Assembly (NCBI RefSeq): GCF_046159835.1
Contig: NZ_JBJXCY010000001.1
Span: 1,240,001-1,304,000 of the forward strand
DNA from: JACKJK01 sp046159835
Lineage (GTDB): Bacteria; Pseudomonadota; Alphaproteobacteria; Rhizobiales; Tepidamorphaceae
Direction of reading: 5' to 3'
DNA: 64,000 nt
Position 1 is the stretch's first letter; every line of letters starts with the position of its first letter. The position numbers were made by a program, and so were the translations under genes. The notes under the pieces were generated by a model that worked only from the letters and a program-made list of their open reading frames with translations, was not told the origin of the DNA and did no database searches. Shown piece after piece: positions 18,397 through 27,927 of this stretch.

Positions 18397-19281
18397 ATGA
18401 ATCTACGTGGTTCCAACCCCGCGCTCATCACGCCGTTCCGGGACGGGCAGGTCGACGAGACCGCCTTTGCCGAGTTCGTCGAATGGCAGATCAGCGAAGG
18501 CTCGCACGGCCTCGTGCCTGTCGGCACGACCGGTGAATCCCCGACGCTCAGTCACGACGAGCACAAGCAGGTGGTGGAACTCTGCGTGAAAGTTGCCGAC
18601 AAGCGCGTGCCGGTCATTGCGGGCGCGGGTGCGAACAACACGCTGGAAGCGGTGGATTTCGCGCGTCATGCGGAGTCCGTCGGCGCCGATGCCGTGCTGT
18701 CGGTTTGCCCGTACTACAACAAGCCGACGCAGGAAGGGCTATACCAGCACTTCAAGGCGCAGGCCGACGCGATCTCGCTGCCGCTCATCATCTACAACAT
18801 TCCCGGCCGCTCGGTCGTGGACATGACCGTGGAAACCATGAAGCGGCTGTACGAGGATTGCGAGAACGTGGTCGGCGTAAAGGACGCGACCGCCAAGCTC
18901 GACCGCGTTTCCCTGCAGCGCATGCAGTGCGGCAAGGACTTCCTCCAGCTTTCGGGCGAAGACGGTACCGCGCTGGGCTTCAACGCCCACGGCGGACATG
19001 GCTGCATCTCTGTGACGGCGAACGTCGCGCCGCGCCTTTGCGCGCAATTCCAGGATGCCTCGCTGTCGGGTGACTACGCCACGGCGCTGGACATCCAGGA
19101 CCGGCTGATGCCGCTGCATCGCGCGCTGTTCCTGGAGACCAGCCCGTCCCCCGTGAAGTATGCCTGCTCGCTGCTTGGCAAGTGCCTGCCGGATGCACGC
19201 CTGCCGATGGTGCCGTGCTCGGAAACGGTCAAGGCGGAGGTTCACGCGGCCATGGTCCATGCGGGCCTTATCAACGCGTAG
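18397..19281 (+). CDS. dapA: 4-hydroxy-tetrahydrodipicolinate synthase
   Basis: 294 residues, the normal DapA length. It condenses pyruvate with aspartate semialdehyde, the first committed step of lysine and meso-diaminopimelate synthesis in the cytoplasm. The Schiff-base lysine is K162 in [10 protein letters not shown], and the catalytic tyrosine is Y134 in [20 protein letters not shown] is the pyruvate-binding loop. The start is taken at ATG 18397 because [13 protein letters not shown] matches the family start; an upstream in-frame ATG at 18286 would add non-homologous residues. It sits 21 bp before smpB on the same strand, as in many Rhizobiales. Confidence 0.96.
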   Translation: MNLRGSNPALITPFRDGQVDETAFAEFVEWQISEGSHGLVPVGTTGESPTLSHDEHKQVVELCVKVADKRVPVIAGAGANNTLEAVDFARHAESVGADAVLSVCPYYNKPTQEGLYQHFKAQADAISLPLIIYNIPGRSVVDMTVETMKRLYEDCENVVGVKDATAKLDRVSLQRMQCGKDFLQLSGEDGTALGFNAHGGHGCISVTANVAPRLCAQFQDASLSGDYATALDIQDRLMPLHRALFLETSPSPVKYACSLLGKCLPDARLPMVPCSETVKAEVHAAMVHAGLINA

Positions 19282-19302
19282 CCGACGCGCCATATAGACG
19301 TC

Positions 19303-19779
19303 ATGGCAAAATCAACACGCATGGCCGCGCGGCGCAACGTCGCCGAAAACCGACGCGCGCGGTTCGATTTCGAGATCTCCGATACGTATGAGGCGGGCCT
19401 GTCGCTGATGGGCACGGAGGTGAAGTCTTTGCGCTCCGGCAAGGTCACGATCAACGAGGCCTATGCCGGGCCATCCGGCTCCGACCTGTTCCTATTCAAC
19501 GCCTATATTCCGGAATACGAGGCCGCCAACCGCTTCAACCACGAGACGAAGCGCCCGCGTCGACTGCTGCTCCATCGTCGCGAGATCAACCGGCTGATCG
19601 GTGCCGTGCAGCGCGAGGGCATGACGATTGTGCCGCTGCGCCTCTATTTTAATGACCGCGGAATGGCCAAGATGGAAATCGGTCTCGGCAAGGGCAAGCG
19701 CAGCATCGACAAGCGCGAGACCGAGAAGAAGCGGGACTGGGACCGCGACAAGGCGCGCATTTTGCGCGAGCACAGATAG
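19303..19779 (+). CDS. smpB: SsrA-binding protein SmpB
   Basis: 158 residues. SmpB binds tmRNA and brings it to stalled ribosomes for trans-translation. The conserved core [19 protein letters not shown] and [19 protein letters not shown] are RNA-binding strands of the SmpB oligonucleotide-binding barrel, and the tail [20 protein letters not shown] is the basic C-terminal helix that enters the decoding centre. The start ATG 19303 follows dapA by 21 bp. The usual length is 150-160. The tmRNA gene itself is not in this window. Confidence 0.97.
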   Translation: MAKSTRMAARRNVAENRRARFDFEISDTYEAGLSLMGTEVKSLRSGKVTINEAYAGPSGSDLFLFNAYIPEYEAANRFNHETKRPRRLLLHRREINRLIGAVQREGMTIVPLRLYFNDRGMAKMEIGLGKGKRSIDKRETEKKRDWDRDKARILREHR

Positions 19780-19787
19780 GGACCTCA

Positions 19788-20351
19788 ATGGCCACATCGC
19801 TGGATCTGCCCGAAGGGCTGCCTGTCCCCGAAGACGACGGCGGCGCTCAACACCTCGCGGGCATGGCGATGCCAAGGGTGGAACTTCCCACGACTTCCGG
19901 CTCGATCGTCGATGTGGCGAAATTTCCCGGCCGCACGGTGCTCTACGTCTACCCGATGACCGGGCGCCCCGATCAGGCGCTGCCAACGGGGTGGGACGAC
20001 ATTCCCGGCGCGCGCGGCTGCACGCCCCAGTCCTGCGGGTTCCGAGACCATTTCGAGGACCTGAAGGCACTCGGCGTCTCGCAGGTCTACGGCCTGTCGA
20101 CGCAGGACAGCGCCTACCAGCAGGAAGCCAGGGACCGGCTGCATCTGCCGTTCGACCTGATTTCCGACGAACATTTCAAGCTTGGAGACATCATGCGCCT
20201 GCCGCATTTCGAAGTGGACGGCCGGCGGCTGTTCAAGCGCATGGCGCTCATTCTCGATGGCGCGCGCATTCGCCACGTCTTTTATCCGGTGTTCCCGCCG
20301 GACAGGAATGCGGACGATGTCATCGCGTGGCTGGAAGCAAACCCCGCCTGA
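19788..20351 (+). CDS. Peroxiredoxin, BCP/PrxQ-like with C-x4-C
   Basis: 187 residues, a thioredoxin-fold peroxide reductase. The active site is GARGCTPQSCGFRDHF: the first cysteine is peroxidatic, and the second, five residues on, is placed like the resolving cysteine of PrxQ enzymes. The strand TVLYVYPMTGRPDQALPTGW carries a loop longer than usual before the cysteine. This subtype is common in Rhizobiales beside smpB. It starts 8 bp after smpB and is probably cotranscribed with dapA-smpB. It likely reduces H2O2 or organic peroxides with thioredoxin as electron donor; the physiological donor is not shown. Confidence 0.88.
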   Translation: MATSLDLPEGLPVPEDDGGAQHLAGMAMPRVELPTTSGSIVDVAKFPGRTVLYVYPMTGRPDQALPTGWDDIPGARGCTPQSCGFRDHFEDLKALGVSQVYGLSTQDSAYQQEARDRLHLPFDLISDEHFKLGDIMRLPHFEVDGRRLFKRMALILDGARIRHVFYPVFPPDRNADDVIAWLEANPA

Positions 20352-20378
20352 GGCCGGCCCGCGAACCCAAGGCGCGGT

Positions 20379-21080
20379 CTAGCGCGCCTTCGATACGTGT
20401 GAGCGGATCGCGCCCAGCACGTCACCGAACATCTGCGGCGTCAGCCGACGCGTCTGCGTGTTGTATCGCGAGCAGTGGAAGCTGTCGAAGAGGGTCACGC
20501 CATCCAGATCGTGCTGCGCGCCGTGTGCGAAGGGCGCGTCCTTCAACTTGATCCCGAGCGTTCGCAGCACCGCTTCGTGTGCAATGCGGCCGAGCGCGAG
20601 AATGGCCCGCAGGTCCGGCATCTCGTCCATGGTGGCAACGAGGAAGGGACGGCAGGTCTTGGCTTCCTCGGGCGTCGGCTTGTTCTGCGGCGGCACGCAG
20701 CGCACCGCGTTGGCGATGCGGCAGTCGACAAGCTCCAACCCGTCATCGGGGCGTTTGTCGTAGGTCCCGCGCGCAAAGCCCGTTTCCAGCAGCGTCTCGT
20801 AGAGCAAGTCGCCGGCATAGTCGCCGGTGAAGGGCCGGCCCGTGCGGTTCGCGCCCTTCAGGCCGGGCGCAAGGCCGACGATCAAAAGGCGGGCTGAAGC
20901 ATTGCCGAAGTTCGGCACCGGTGCGTTGAAGAAATCCGGGTACGCGGCCGTGTTCGCCTCGCGAAAGCCGACGAGGCGCGGACACAGCGGACAGTCGCGC
21001 GGAGGTTCGGATATCGGGGCAGGGGCAGGCACGGGAAATGTCTTACCGGTCGGCGAACTCGTCACCATCGACGTCGTCAT
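20379..21080 (-). CDS. Uracil-DNA glycosylase, family 5-like (UdgB)
   Basis: 233 residues. It removes uracil (and possibly hypoxanthine) from DNA, starting base-excision repair. Motif 1 is IVGLAPGLKGANRTGRPFTG, where Ala replaces the catalytic Asp/Asn of other UDG families, the mark of family 5. Four cysteines (DCPLCPRL and the later DCRIANAVRCVPPQNKP, TCRPF region) fit the 4Fe-4S cluster of this group. SFHCSRYNTQT is the last motif. It overlaps the upstream NYN-domain gene by 38 bp if ATG 21080 is used; the acidic tail of that gene and this start share sequence, so a later start (ATG 21068 or a GTG) is possible. Confidence 0.88.
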   Translation of the reverse strand: MTTSMVTSSPTGKTFPVPAPAPISEPPRDCPLCPRLVGFREANTAAYPDFFNAPVPNFGNASARLLIVGLAPGLKGANRTGRPFTGDYAGDLLYETLLETGFARGTYDKRPDDGLELVDCRIANAVRCVPPQNKPTPEEAKTCRPFLVATMDEMPDLRAILALGRIAHEAVLRTLGIKLKDAPFAHGAQHDLDGVTLFDSFHCSRYNTQTRRLTPQMFGDVLGAIRSHVSKAR

Positions 21081-21648
21081 CGTCGTAGGTTTCGCGCTCG
21101 CGGCGCGGCGGACGGTCGGCCTGCGGACGCCCGATGGTTTCCGAAAGCAGGGCCAGTTCGATAAAATGGTCGGCCTGGCGGCGCAGCTCGTCGGCGATCA
21201 TCGGCGGCTGGGTCTTCAGCGTGGAGGCAACCGTCACCCGCTTGCCCTTGCGCTGGATCGCTTCAACCAGCGAGCGGAAATCGCCGTCACCGGAAAACAG
21301 CACGACATGGTCGAGGTGCTGGGACAGTTCCATCGCGTCGATGGCCAGCTCGATGTCCATGTTGCCCTTCACCTTGCGCCGGCCCGTGGAGTCGGTGAAT
21401 TCCTTCATCGGCTTGGTGATGACGGTGTAGCCGTTGTAGTCGAGCCAATCGATCAGCGGGCGGACGGAGGAATATTCCTGGTCCTCGGCCAGCGCGGTGT
21501 AATAGTAGGCGCGCACCAGGTGACTGTTCTTCTGGAACAGGTCCAGCAGGCGGCGGAAATCGATGTCAAAGCCGAGACCGCGCGCGGTCGAGTAGAGGTT
21601 GGCGCCATCGATGAAAAGGGCGACTCGTTCTGCGTGATTGAAATTCAT
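21043..21648 (-). CDS. NYN (PIN-like) domain protein, LabA/DUF88 type
   Basis: 201 residues. A PIN-like nuclease fold is suggested by RVALFIDGANLYSTARGLGF, GNMDIELAIDAMELS and HVVLFSGDGDFRSLVEAIQR, which supply conserved aspartates of a metal site. The tail is strongly acidic and disordered (DDDDVDGDE). LabA/DUF88 proteins are presumed RNA-processing enzymes, but the substrate is unknown. The start is ATG 21648 because GAGGAAT lies just upstream; a longer frame to 21726 adds residues without family character. It is divergent from rpoZ and overlaps the glycosylase gene downstream, so the two are likely coupled. Confidence 0.88.
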   Translation of the reverse strand: MNFNHAERVALFIDGANLYSTARGLGFDIDFRRLLDLFQKNSHLVRAYYYTALAEDQEYSSVRPLIDWLDYNGYTVITKPMKEFTDSTGRRKVKGNMDIELAIDAMELSQHLDHVVLFSGDGDFRSLVEAIQRKGKRVTVASTLKTQPPMIADELRRQADHFIELALLSETIGRPQADRPPRRERETYDDDDVDGDEFADR

Positions 21649-21921
21649 TCGATTCCTCGCACGCGCCGTTTTGCGCGCATGGTTGGGTTGGATGAAGCTG
21701 CCGGGATTGAAGCCTGCCGGTCGCAATTGGGTTGGCGGGCTGCCCGGTCGAAAAGATCAGACGAAGAAACACGTTTTCAACATCTTCGTGTGACGTATTG
21801 CTACAAATGACGGCAAATGCAAGGCGATGGGACCGGCGTCCGCTCGCGGTGCACTTGCAACCTCGGGCAATCCCGCCTATAGCCTTGGGCTGAATCCCGA
21901 ACAACTCAGGAGACCGGCACG

Positions 21922-22296
21922 ATGGCTCGCGTCACCGTGGAAGATTGTATCGACAAGGTCGACAACCGCTTTGACCTGGTGCTGCTCGCGGGACACCGCG
22001 CACGGACCATTTCCAGCGGTGCTCCGATCACCATCGATCGTGACAACGACAAGAACCCCGTCGTTGCCCTTCGCGAAATCGCCGACGAAACCCTTTCGCC
22101 GGAAGACCTTCGCGAAGAGCTTATCCACTCGCTCCAGAAGCATGTGGAAGTGGACGAGCCCGAGGCCGACAACGTGCCTCGGATCGCCAGCGAGGGGAAG
22201 GACGAGGAAGGCCAGCCGCTCGACAAGGTCGACCTGTCCGAAGAAGAGCTGCTGCGTGCGCTCGAAGGCCTGAAGCCGCCGGATCGCGACGACTGA
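21922..22296 (+). CDS. rpoZ: RNA polymerase omega subunit
   Basis: 124 residues. Omega binds the beta' subunit of RNA polymerase and helps its assembly; in proteobacteria it also forms part of a ppGpp site. The N-terminal [20 protein letters not shown] and the following ARTISSG and [14 protein letters not shown] are the canonical omega core; the acidic tail of about 50 residues is typical of alphaproteobacteria. CAGGAGA precedes ATG 21922. It lies 45 bp before the Rel/Spo gene, a conserved pairing that links polymerase and the alarmone. Confidence 0.97.
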   Translation: MARVTVEDCIDKVDNRFDLVLLAGHRARTISSGAPITIDRDNDKNPVVALREIADETLSPEDLREELIHSLQKHVEVDEPEADNVPRIASEGKDEEGQPLDKVDLSEEELLRALEGLKPPDRDD

Positions 22297-22341
22297 GCCG
22301 ACGATTTCAACAAGGGTCTGCGTTAGCGAGGTTGCCCGCAG

Positions 22342-24627
22342 ATGATGCGGCAGTACGAACTCGTTGAACGTGTTGCGCGTTACAATCCCGGTACCGACGA
22401 GCAGCTGCTCAACAAGGCTTACGTCTATGCCATGAAGGCGCACGGGTCGCAGACCCGCGCGTCCGGCGATCCGTATTTCTCTCATCCTCTCGAAGTCGCT
22501 GCGATCCTGACCGAACTCAGGCTCGACGACGCGACGATCGTCGCGGCCCTGCTGCACGACACGATCGAGGATACCGAGACCACCCGTGACGAGATCGACC
22601 GCCTGTTCGGCGGCGAGATCGGTGCGCTGGTCGACGGCCTCACCAAGATCAAGAAACTCGATCTCGTCTCCAAGCGCGCGGCGCAGGCGGAAAACTTCCG
22701 CAAGCTGCTGCTGGCGATCTCGGAGGACGTGCGCGTCCTGCTGGTGAAGCTCGCCGACCGGCTGCACAACATGCGCACGCTGGGCGCGATGCGCGGCGAC
22801 AAGCAGGCCCGCATCGCCGAGGAAACCCTCGACATCTATGCGCCGCTGGCCGGACGCATGGGCATCCAGTGGATGCGCGAGGAACTGGAAGACCTTTCAT
22901 TCAAGACGCTTCAGCCGGAAGCCTATGCCGTCATCTCCGCCCAGCTTTCGGAACGGCGCGAGGAGGCTGCTGCCGTCATCGGCGACATCGAGCAGGCATT
23001 GCGCGAGAAGATCGCCGATGCGGGCATAGACGCGACCATCAGCGGGCGCGAGAAGCGGCCCTATTCGGTCTGGCGCAAGATGGAACAGAAGGCTGTTTCC
23101 TTTGAACAGCTGTCCGACATCTACGGTTTTCGCATCATCGTCGGCTCAATCGCCGACTGCTACCGCACGGTGGGGCTGGTGCACACCACATGGCGGATGG
23201 TTCCGGGCCGCTTCAAGGACTACATCTCCACGCCGAAGCTTAACGACTACCGCTCGATCCACACCACGGTGCTCGGCCCTGCCCATCAGCGCGTTGAACT
23301 GCAGATCCGCACCGAGGACATGCACGACGTCGCCGAGTATGGCATCGCGGCCCACGCGCTCTACAAGGACGGCGAATCGGTTGCGCCGCCGCAGGTGAAC
23401 GGGTCAGGCAAGCGCGGCGCGCATTCGCAGGTCGACAGCAATGCCTATCGCTGGCTGCGGCAGTTGATCGACATGCTGGCGCAGGGCGATACGCCGGAGG
23501 AATTCCTCGAACACACCAAGCTTCAACTGTTCCAGGATCAGGTCTTCTGCTTCACGCCCAAGGGGCGGGTCGTCAGCCTGCCGCGCGGCGCGAACGCAAT
23601 CGATTTCGCCTATGCGGTTCATACCGACGTTGGCAACAACGCCATCGGCTGCAAGATCAACGGGCGGCTGGAGCCGCTCATCAGCCAGCTCGGCAATGGC
23701 GACCAGGTCGAAATTCTCACCGCGCAGAACCAGGTGCCCCCGGCAGCATGGGAATCGCTGGTGCAGACCGGCAAGGCGCGGCAGGCGATCCGCAAGGCGG
23801 CGCGCGAGCAGATTCGCGCGCAATATGCGGGCCTTGGTCGCAAGATGGTCGAACGCGCGTTCTCGCGTGCCTCGCGCACCTATTCCGATGACAGGCTGTC
23901 GGCGGTGTTGTCGCGGCTCGGGCAGTCGAACGTCGATGACGCGCTTGCGGCCGTTGGCCGCGGGGAAATTCCCACGGCGAATGTCATCAAGGCCGTCTAC
24001 CCCGATCACCGCGACGAGAGCCGGACGCGCGAGAAATCCGGCCACGCGGCGCGCGAGCAGGAACAGCGGGCGGACGAGGGCTGGTTCGGCCTGCGCAAGG
24101 CGATGGGGTTGAAGTTTCGATGGCCCGGCAAGTCCGAAACCGACAAGTCGGGCAAGGCGGACAAGCAACAGCGCGGGGCCATTCCCATTCGCGGTCTGCA
24201 CGGTGACCTGCCGGTGCGGTTTGCGCCCAACGGCGGGGCCGTGCCAGGGGATCGCATCGTCGGCATCATGACGCCGGGCGAGGCGATCACCATATATCCG
24301 ATCCAGTCGCCGGAACTGAAGAACTACGACGACCAGCCGGACCGCTGGCTGGACGTGCGATGGGACATCGATTCCGATGGCGACGAGCGCTTCCCCGCAG
24401 CCTTGCGGGTGCGCGCACTCAACGAACCGGGATCGCTGGCCGAAATCGCCCAGATCATCGGCGAACAGGACGCAAATATCGATACGGTGGTCATGAGCGC
24501 ACGCGCGCCCGATTTTACTGAAATGGAAATCGGCATCGAAGTATGGGATTTGAAACACCTCAACCGCATCATTGCTCTCCTGAAGAGCGCGGATGTGGTC
24601 AATTCGGCAGTACGGTTGAACGGCTAG
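22342..24627 (+). CDS. rsh: Bifunctional (p)ppGpp synthetase/hydrolase (Rel/SpoT homolog)
   Basis: 761 residues. Four regions are in order: HD hydrolase (about 25-180, with YFSHPLEVAAIL and LLHDTIEDTE), synthetase (about 230-345, FKDYISTPKLNDYRSIHTTV), TGS (about 395-455, VFCFTPKGRVVSLPRGANAI) and a C-terminal ACT domain (about 680-761). The intact HD motif means it can degrade the alarmone as well as make it. Alphaproteobacteria normally have just one such long enzyme. It links nutrient stress to transcription; charged-tRNA sensing by the ribosome is the known trigger. The gene follows rpoZ and leads into pyrE by 17 bp. Confidence 0.95.
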   Translation: MMRQYELVERVARYNPGTDEQLLNKAYVYAMKAHGSQTRASGDPYFSHPLEVAAILTELRLDDATIVAALLHDTIEDTETTRDEIDRLFGGEIGALVDGLTKIKKLDLVSKRAAQAENFRKLLLAISEDVRVLLVKLADRLHNMRTLGAMRGDKQARIAEETLDIYAPLAGRMGIQWMREELEDLSFKTLQPEAYAVISAQLSERREEAAAVIGDIEQALREKIADAGIDATISGREKRPYSVWRKMEQKAVSFEQLSDIYGFRIIVGSIADCYRTVGLVHTTWRMVPGRFKDYISTPKLNDYRSIHTTVLGPAHQRVELQIRTEDMHDVAEYGIAAHALYKDGESVAPPQVNGSGKRGAHSQVDSNAYRWLRQLIDMLAQGDTPEEFLEHTKLQLFQDQVFCFTPKGRVVSLPRGANAIDFAYAVHTDVGNNAIGCKINGRLEPLISQLGNGDQVEILTAQNQVPPAAWESLVQTGKARQAIRKAAREQIRAQYAGLGRKMVERAFSRASRTYSDDRLSAVLSRLGQSNVDDALAAVGRGEIPTANVIKAVYPDHRDESRTREKSGHAAREQEQRADEGWFGLRKAMGLKFRWPGKSETDKSGKADKQQRGAIPIRGLHGDLPVRFAPNGGAVPGDRIVGIMTPGEAITIYPIQSPELKNYDDQPDRWLDVRWDIDSDGDERFPAALRVRALNEPGSLAEIAQIIGEQDANIDTVVMSARAPDFTEMEIGIEVWDLKHLNRIIALLKSADVVNSAVRLNG

Positions 24628-24644
24628 GAAGGCGACGAGGGACC

Positions 24645-25244
24645 ATGGACCACGAGGAAGTCATCGACATCTTCCGCAAGGCGGACGCCATCCTGGAAGG
24701 CCACTTCGTGCTGTCCTCCGGGCGGCACAGCCCTGTCTTTCTGCAGAAGGCGCGGGTCTTCATGTATCCCGACCTCACCGAGAAGCTCTGCAAGGGGCTG
24801 GCGCAGAAGATCCGCAATGCCGGGTTCTCCGTCGATCTGGTTGTCTCGCCGGCGCTCGGAGGCCTTATTCCCGGTTTCGAGACGGCGCGCCATCTTGGCG
24901 TTCCCGCCATCTGGGTGGAGCGCGAGGAAGGCAACTTCCAGCTTCGCCGGGGCTTCCACATCGAGCCGGGCACGAAGATCGCGATTGTCGAGGACATCGT
25001 GACGACGGGTCTGTCCAGCCGCGAGGCGGTGGATTGCGTCAAGGCGCTGGGTGGTGACGTCCAGTGCTGCGGCTGCCTGATCGACCGCTCGAATGGTGCG
25101 GCCGATCCCGGCGTTCCGCTGGTTTCGCTGGCGGCGATGGACGTGCCGAGCTACGCGCCGGACGAGGTGCCGGCCGAACTCGCCGCCGTGCCGCAGACCA
25201 AGCCCGGCAGCCGGCATCTCAGCACTCCGGGGGGTGGCAGGTAA
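24645..25244 (+). CDS. pyrE: Orotate phosphoribosyltransferase
   Basis: 199 residues. It transfers phosphoribose from PRPP to orotate, giving OMP in pyrimidine synthesis. The PRPP-binding motif is AIVEDIVTTGLSSREAVDCV. The N-terminal GHFVLSSGRHSPVFLQKARV and the loop DLVVSPALGGLIPGFE are family features. Start ATG 24645 is chosen because GAGGG lies just upstream and the first residues fit the family; the frame is open further 5', inside the rsh gene. The length is at the low end of bacterial PyrE (195-230), as usual for alphaproteobacteria. Confidence 0.95.
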   Translation: MDHEEVIDIFRKADAILEGHFVLSSGRHSPVFLQKARVFMYPDLTEKLCKGLAQKIRNAGFSVDLVVSPALGGLIPGFETARHLGVPAIWVEREEGNFQLRRGFHIEPGTKIAIVEDIVTTGLSSREAVDCVKALGGDVQCCGCLIDRSNGAADPGVPLVSLAAMDVPSYAPDEVPAELAAVPQTKPGSRHLSTPGGGR

Positions 25245-25251
25245 GACCGCA

Positions 25252-25818
25252 ATGATCTTCGGGCGACGTACAAAGGAACCGTTCGGCAATCGCGTGCGCG
25301 TGGCCCTGTGGCCTCGGCGCTCGTGGCCGCGTTCCATGAACTACGTGAAGAAGCGCGTCCTGCGGATGCGTGCGACGCCGCACGCCATCGCGGCGGGCTT
25401 TGCCGCAGGTGCGTTTGCCTCGTTCAGCCCGCTCATGGGCCTGCATTTCCTGCTCGCGGCGCTGATCGCCTGGTTCACGCGCGGCAACATCATCGCTTCG
25501 GCCTTCGGCACCTTCATCGGCAATTTCTTCACGTTCCCGCTGATCTGGAGCGCCACCTATTCGCTCGGCTCGGGGATCCTCGGCGGGGGCGGGCGTCACC
25601 ACGCCGCGACGAAGCTGTGGGAGTATTTCTCGTGGTCGGACTTCTCGTTCGCCACGGTCTGGCCGCTCATCAAGCCGATGGCGCTGGGCGGCGTCATTCT
25701 TGGCTCGATCGCCTGGGTGATATTCTACTTCCCGATCCGGGCCGCCGTTCGCGGCTACCAGACCAGGCGCGCGGCGCAGATCGCCGGTGTGCGCGGCGCA
25801 CCCGAAGCGGCCGAATAG
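25252..25818 (+). CDS. DUF2062 inner-membrane protein
   Basis: 188 residues with basic N-terminus and two or three hydrophobic segments. [20 protein letters not shown] and [19 protein letters not shown] are characteristic of DUF2062, a family of small polytopic membrane proteins with no assigned activity. It starts 8 bp after pyrE and ends 31 bp before pdxJ, in the same place as in other rhizobial genomes. In some bacteria the domain is fused to glycosyltransferases, which hints at envelope lipid work, but nothing in this sequence decides that. Confidence 0.85.
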   Translation: MIFGRRTKEPFGNRVRVALWPRRSWPRSMNYVKKRVLRMRATPHAIAAGFAAGAFASFSPLMGLHFLLAALIAWFTRGNIIASAFGTFIGNFFTFPLIWSATYSLGSGILGGGGRHHAATKLWEYFSWSDFSFATVWPLIKPMALGGVILGSIAWVIFYFPIRAAVRGYQTRRAAQIAGVRGAPEAAE

Positions 25819-25849
25819 CCTTATCCTTCCACCGAAAGTGAACTCCGCG

Positions 25850-26623
25850 ATGGCAAACCGCTCCCGTTTTCTCAGGCTCGGCGTGAACATCGACCACGTG
25901 GCCACCATCCGTAACGCCCGCGGCGGCAAGTTTCCCGATCCCGTTCGCGCCGCACAGATCGCGGCCCAGTCGGGTGCCGACGGCATCACCGCGCATCTGC
26001 GCGAGGACCGGCGGCACATCTCGGACGAGGATATTGCGCGGCTGACGAAGGAAATCGACAAGCCGCTCAACTTCGAAATGGCCGCGACCGACGAGATGGT
26101 CGAGATCGCGCTGGCGCACCGCCCGCACGCCTGCTGCATCGTTCCCGAAAAGCGCGAGGAGCGCACAACCGAGGGCGGTCTGGACGCACGGGCGAATTTC
26201 GCCCGTCTCGCGCCCATCGTGAAGACGCTCGCGGATGCCGGATCGCGCGTCTCGCTGTTCATCGAGCCGGACCCCGCGCAGCTTGATGCGGCGCTGGAGC
26301 TTGGCGCGCCCGTGGTGGAACTGCACACCGGGCGCTACTGCGAACTGGAAATCGCCGGCGAATACGGTCTTCGCGATGCCGAGTGCGAACGCATTGCGCG
26401 CGCGGCAGCGCACGGGGCGAGCAGGGGCTTGGAAATCCATGCGGGCCACGGGCTGACCTTCGAAACCGTCGGGCCGATTGCCGCGATCCCCGAGCTTGCC
26501 GAACTGAATATCGGGCACTTCCTCATCGGCGAGGCGATCTTCACCGGGCTGGAGGCTGCCATCCGCAAGATGCGCAACCTCATGGACCGCGCCCGCGCGC
26601 AAGCCGTGGCAGAGCCGGCATGA
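25850..26623 (+). CDS. pdxJ: Pyridoxine 5'-phosphate synthase
   Basis: 257 residues. It condenses 1-deoxyxylulose 5-phosphate with 3-amino-2-oxopropyl phosphate to form pyridoxine 5'-phosphate, the last ring-forming step of the DXP-dependent vitamin B6 pathway. [20 protein letters not shown] is the diagnostic start of the TIM barrel, with [40 protein letters not shown] and [11 protein letters not shown] following. Start ATG 25850 gives a normal family length. The TGA overlaps the acpS ATG by 4 bp, an arrangement conserved across proteobacteria. Confidence 0.97.
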   Translation: MANRSRFLRLGVNIDHVATIRNARGGKFPDPVRAAQIAAQSGADGITAHLREDRRHISDEDIARLTKEIDKPLNFEMAATDEMVEIALAHRPHACCIVPEKREERTTEGGLDARANFARLAPIVKTLADAGSRVSLFIEPDPAQLDAALELGAPVVELHTGRYCELEIAGEYGLRDAECERIARAAAHGASRGLEIHAGHGLTFETVGPIAAIPELAELNIGHFLIGEAIFTGLEAAIRKMRNLMDRARAQAVAEPA

Positions 26624-27033
26624 TCATCGGCATCGGCAACGACATCATCGATATCCGGCGCATCGAGAAGACGCTGGAGCGCCACGGCGAGCGCTTTACC
26701 GAGCGCGTATTCACCGAGATCGAGCGGGTGAAATCCGACCGCCGCCGCCTGCGCGCGGCGTCATATGCCAAGCGGTTCGCGGCCAAGGAAGCCTGCGCCA
26801 AGGCGCTCGGGACCGGCATCAATCGCGGCGTCTACTGGCGCGACCTCGGCGTCGTGAACCTTCCCGGCGGCAAGCCGACCATGCAGCTCACCGGCAGCGC
26901 ACTGCTTCGCCTCAACGGCATGGTGCCGCAAGGCCACCGCGCGCAGATCGACCTGACAATCACGGACGATTTTCCCATGGCGCAGGCCATCGTCATCATT
27001 TCGGCCATTCCCGATCACATTACGCTGCCCTGA
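26620..27033 (+). CDS. acpS: Holo-[acyl-carrier-protein] synthase
   Basis: 137 residues. It attaches the 4'-phosphopantetheine group of CoA to acyl carrier protein, activating fatty acid synthesis. [20 protein letters not shown] binds Mg and CoA via the Asp, and [17 protein letters not shown] has the conserved FAAKEA motif. Start ATG 26620 is the 4-bp overlap with pdxJ. The length is typical. The coupling pdxJ-acpS-lepB-rnc-era matches that of other proteobacteria. Confidence 0.97.
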   Translation: MIIGIGNDIIDIRRIEKTLERHGERFTERVFTEIERVKSDRRRLRAASYAKRFAAKEACAKALGTGINRGVYWRDLGVVNLPGGKPTMQLTGSALLRLNGMVPQGHRAQIDLTITDDFPMAQAIVIISAIPDHITLP

Positions 27034-27168
27034 GCCAAAGCGACGCGCTGCAGGCCTAATGATCGCCCAGCGCATTGCTGGACCGGTTTGCAGCCTATAT
27101 ATCGGCGATGCTCTGGCGCCGGGGCGGGACAGCGAATCGAGACGGCGTTGCGCAGGAGACAAGGTAGG

Positions 27169-27927
27169 ATGAGCGTGTCAAAGCGAGTTCAGAGCAGCGA
27201 AGCCGGCGGTATCGGCGAAACGATCCGTATCGTCATTCACGCGCTCCTCATTGCGCTGGTCATCCGGACATTTCTGTTCCAGCCGTTCTCAATTCCCTCC
27301 GGGTCGATGAAGTCGACGCTGATGATCGGCGATTACCTCTTCGTCTCCAAGTACAGCTACGGCTACTCGAAATACTCGTTCCCCTTCGGCATCGGCCCGT
27401 TCGACGGGCGCATCATGGCTGGTGATCCGAAACGTGGCGACGTGGCCGTATTCAAGCTGCCCAAGGACAATTCCACCGACTACATCAAGCGGGTGATCGG
27501 CCTGCCGGGCGAGACGATCCAGGTGAAATCGGGCATCGTCCACATCAACGGCGAACCGGTGACGCGCGAGCGCGTCGGTGACTACACCGAGGATGACGGG
27601 CGCGGCGGCGACGTCACCGTGCCGCGCTACAGGGAAACGCTGCCCAACGGCAAGACCTACACCGTGCTCGACCTCGTCGATAACGGCTATGGCGACAACA
27701 CGCCGGAATATGTCGTCCCCGAAGGCCACTACTTCATGATGGGCGACAACCGCGACAACTCTACCGACAGCCGCTTCCTGAACATGGTCGGCTACGTGCC
27801 GTACGAGAATTTTGTCGGACGTGCGGAAGTGATCTTCCTGTCACTGGAGGAGGGGTCGAGCTTCTGGCAGTTCTGGAAATGGCCTTATTCGATCCGCTGG
27901 GGCCGGCTGTTCTCGGGCGTGGAATGA
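27169..27927 (+). CDS. lepB: Signal peptidase I
   Basis: 252 residues. An N-terminal membrane helix (IRIVIHALLIALVIRTFLF) is followed by the catalytic serine S46 in FSIPSGSMKSTL and the general-base lysine K107 in DYIKRVIGLPGE. The conserved GHYFMMGDNRDNSTDSR is box E. It cleaves signal peptides of secreted pre-proteins at the outer face of the inner membrane. ATG 27169 has AGGAGA upstream; an extension to 27088 is open but lacks family match. Its stop overlaps the rnc start by 4 bp. Confidence 0.97.
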   Translation: MSVSKRVQSSEAGGIGETIRIVIHALLIALVIRTFLFQPFSIPSGSMKSTLMIGDYLFVSKYSYGYSKYSFPFGIGPFDGRIMAGDPKRGDVAVFKLPKDNSTDYIKRVIGLPGETIQVKSGIVHINGEPVTRERVGDYTEDDGRGGDVTVPRYRETLPNGKTYTVLDLVDNGYGDNTPEYVVPEGHYFMMGDNRDNSTDSRFLNMVGYVPYENFVGRAEVIFLSLEEGSSFWQFWKWPYSIRWGRLFSGVE

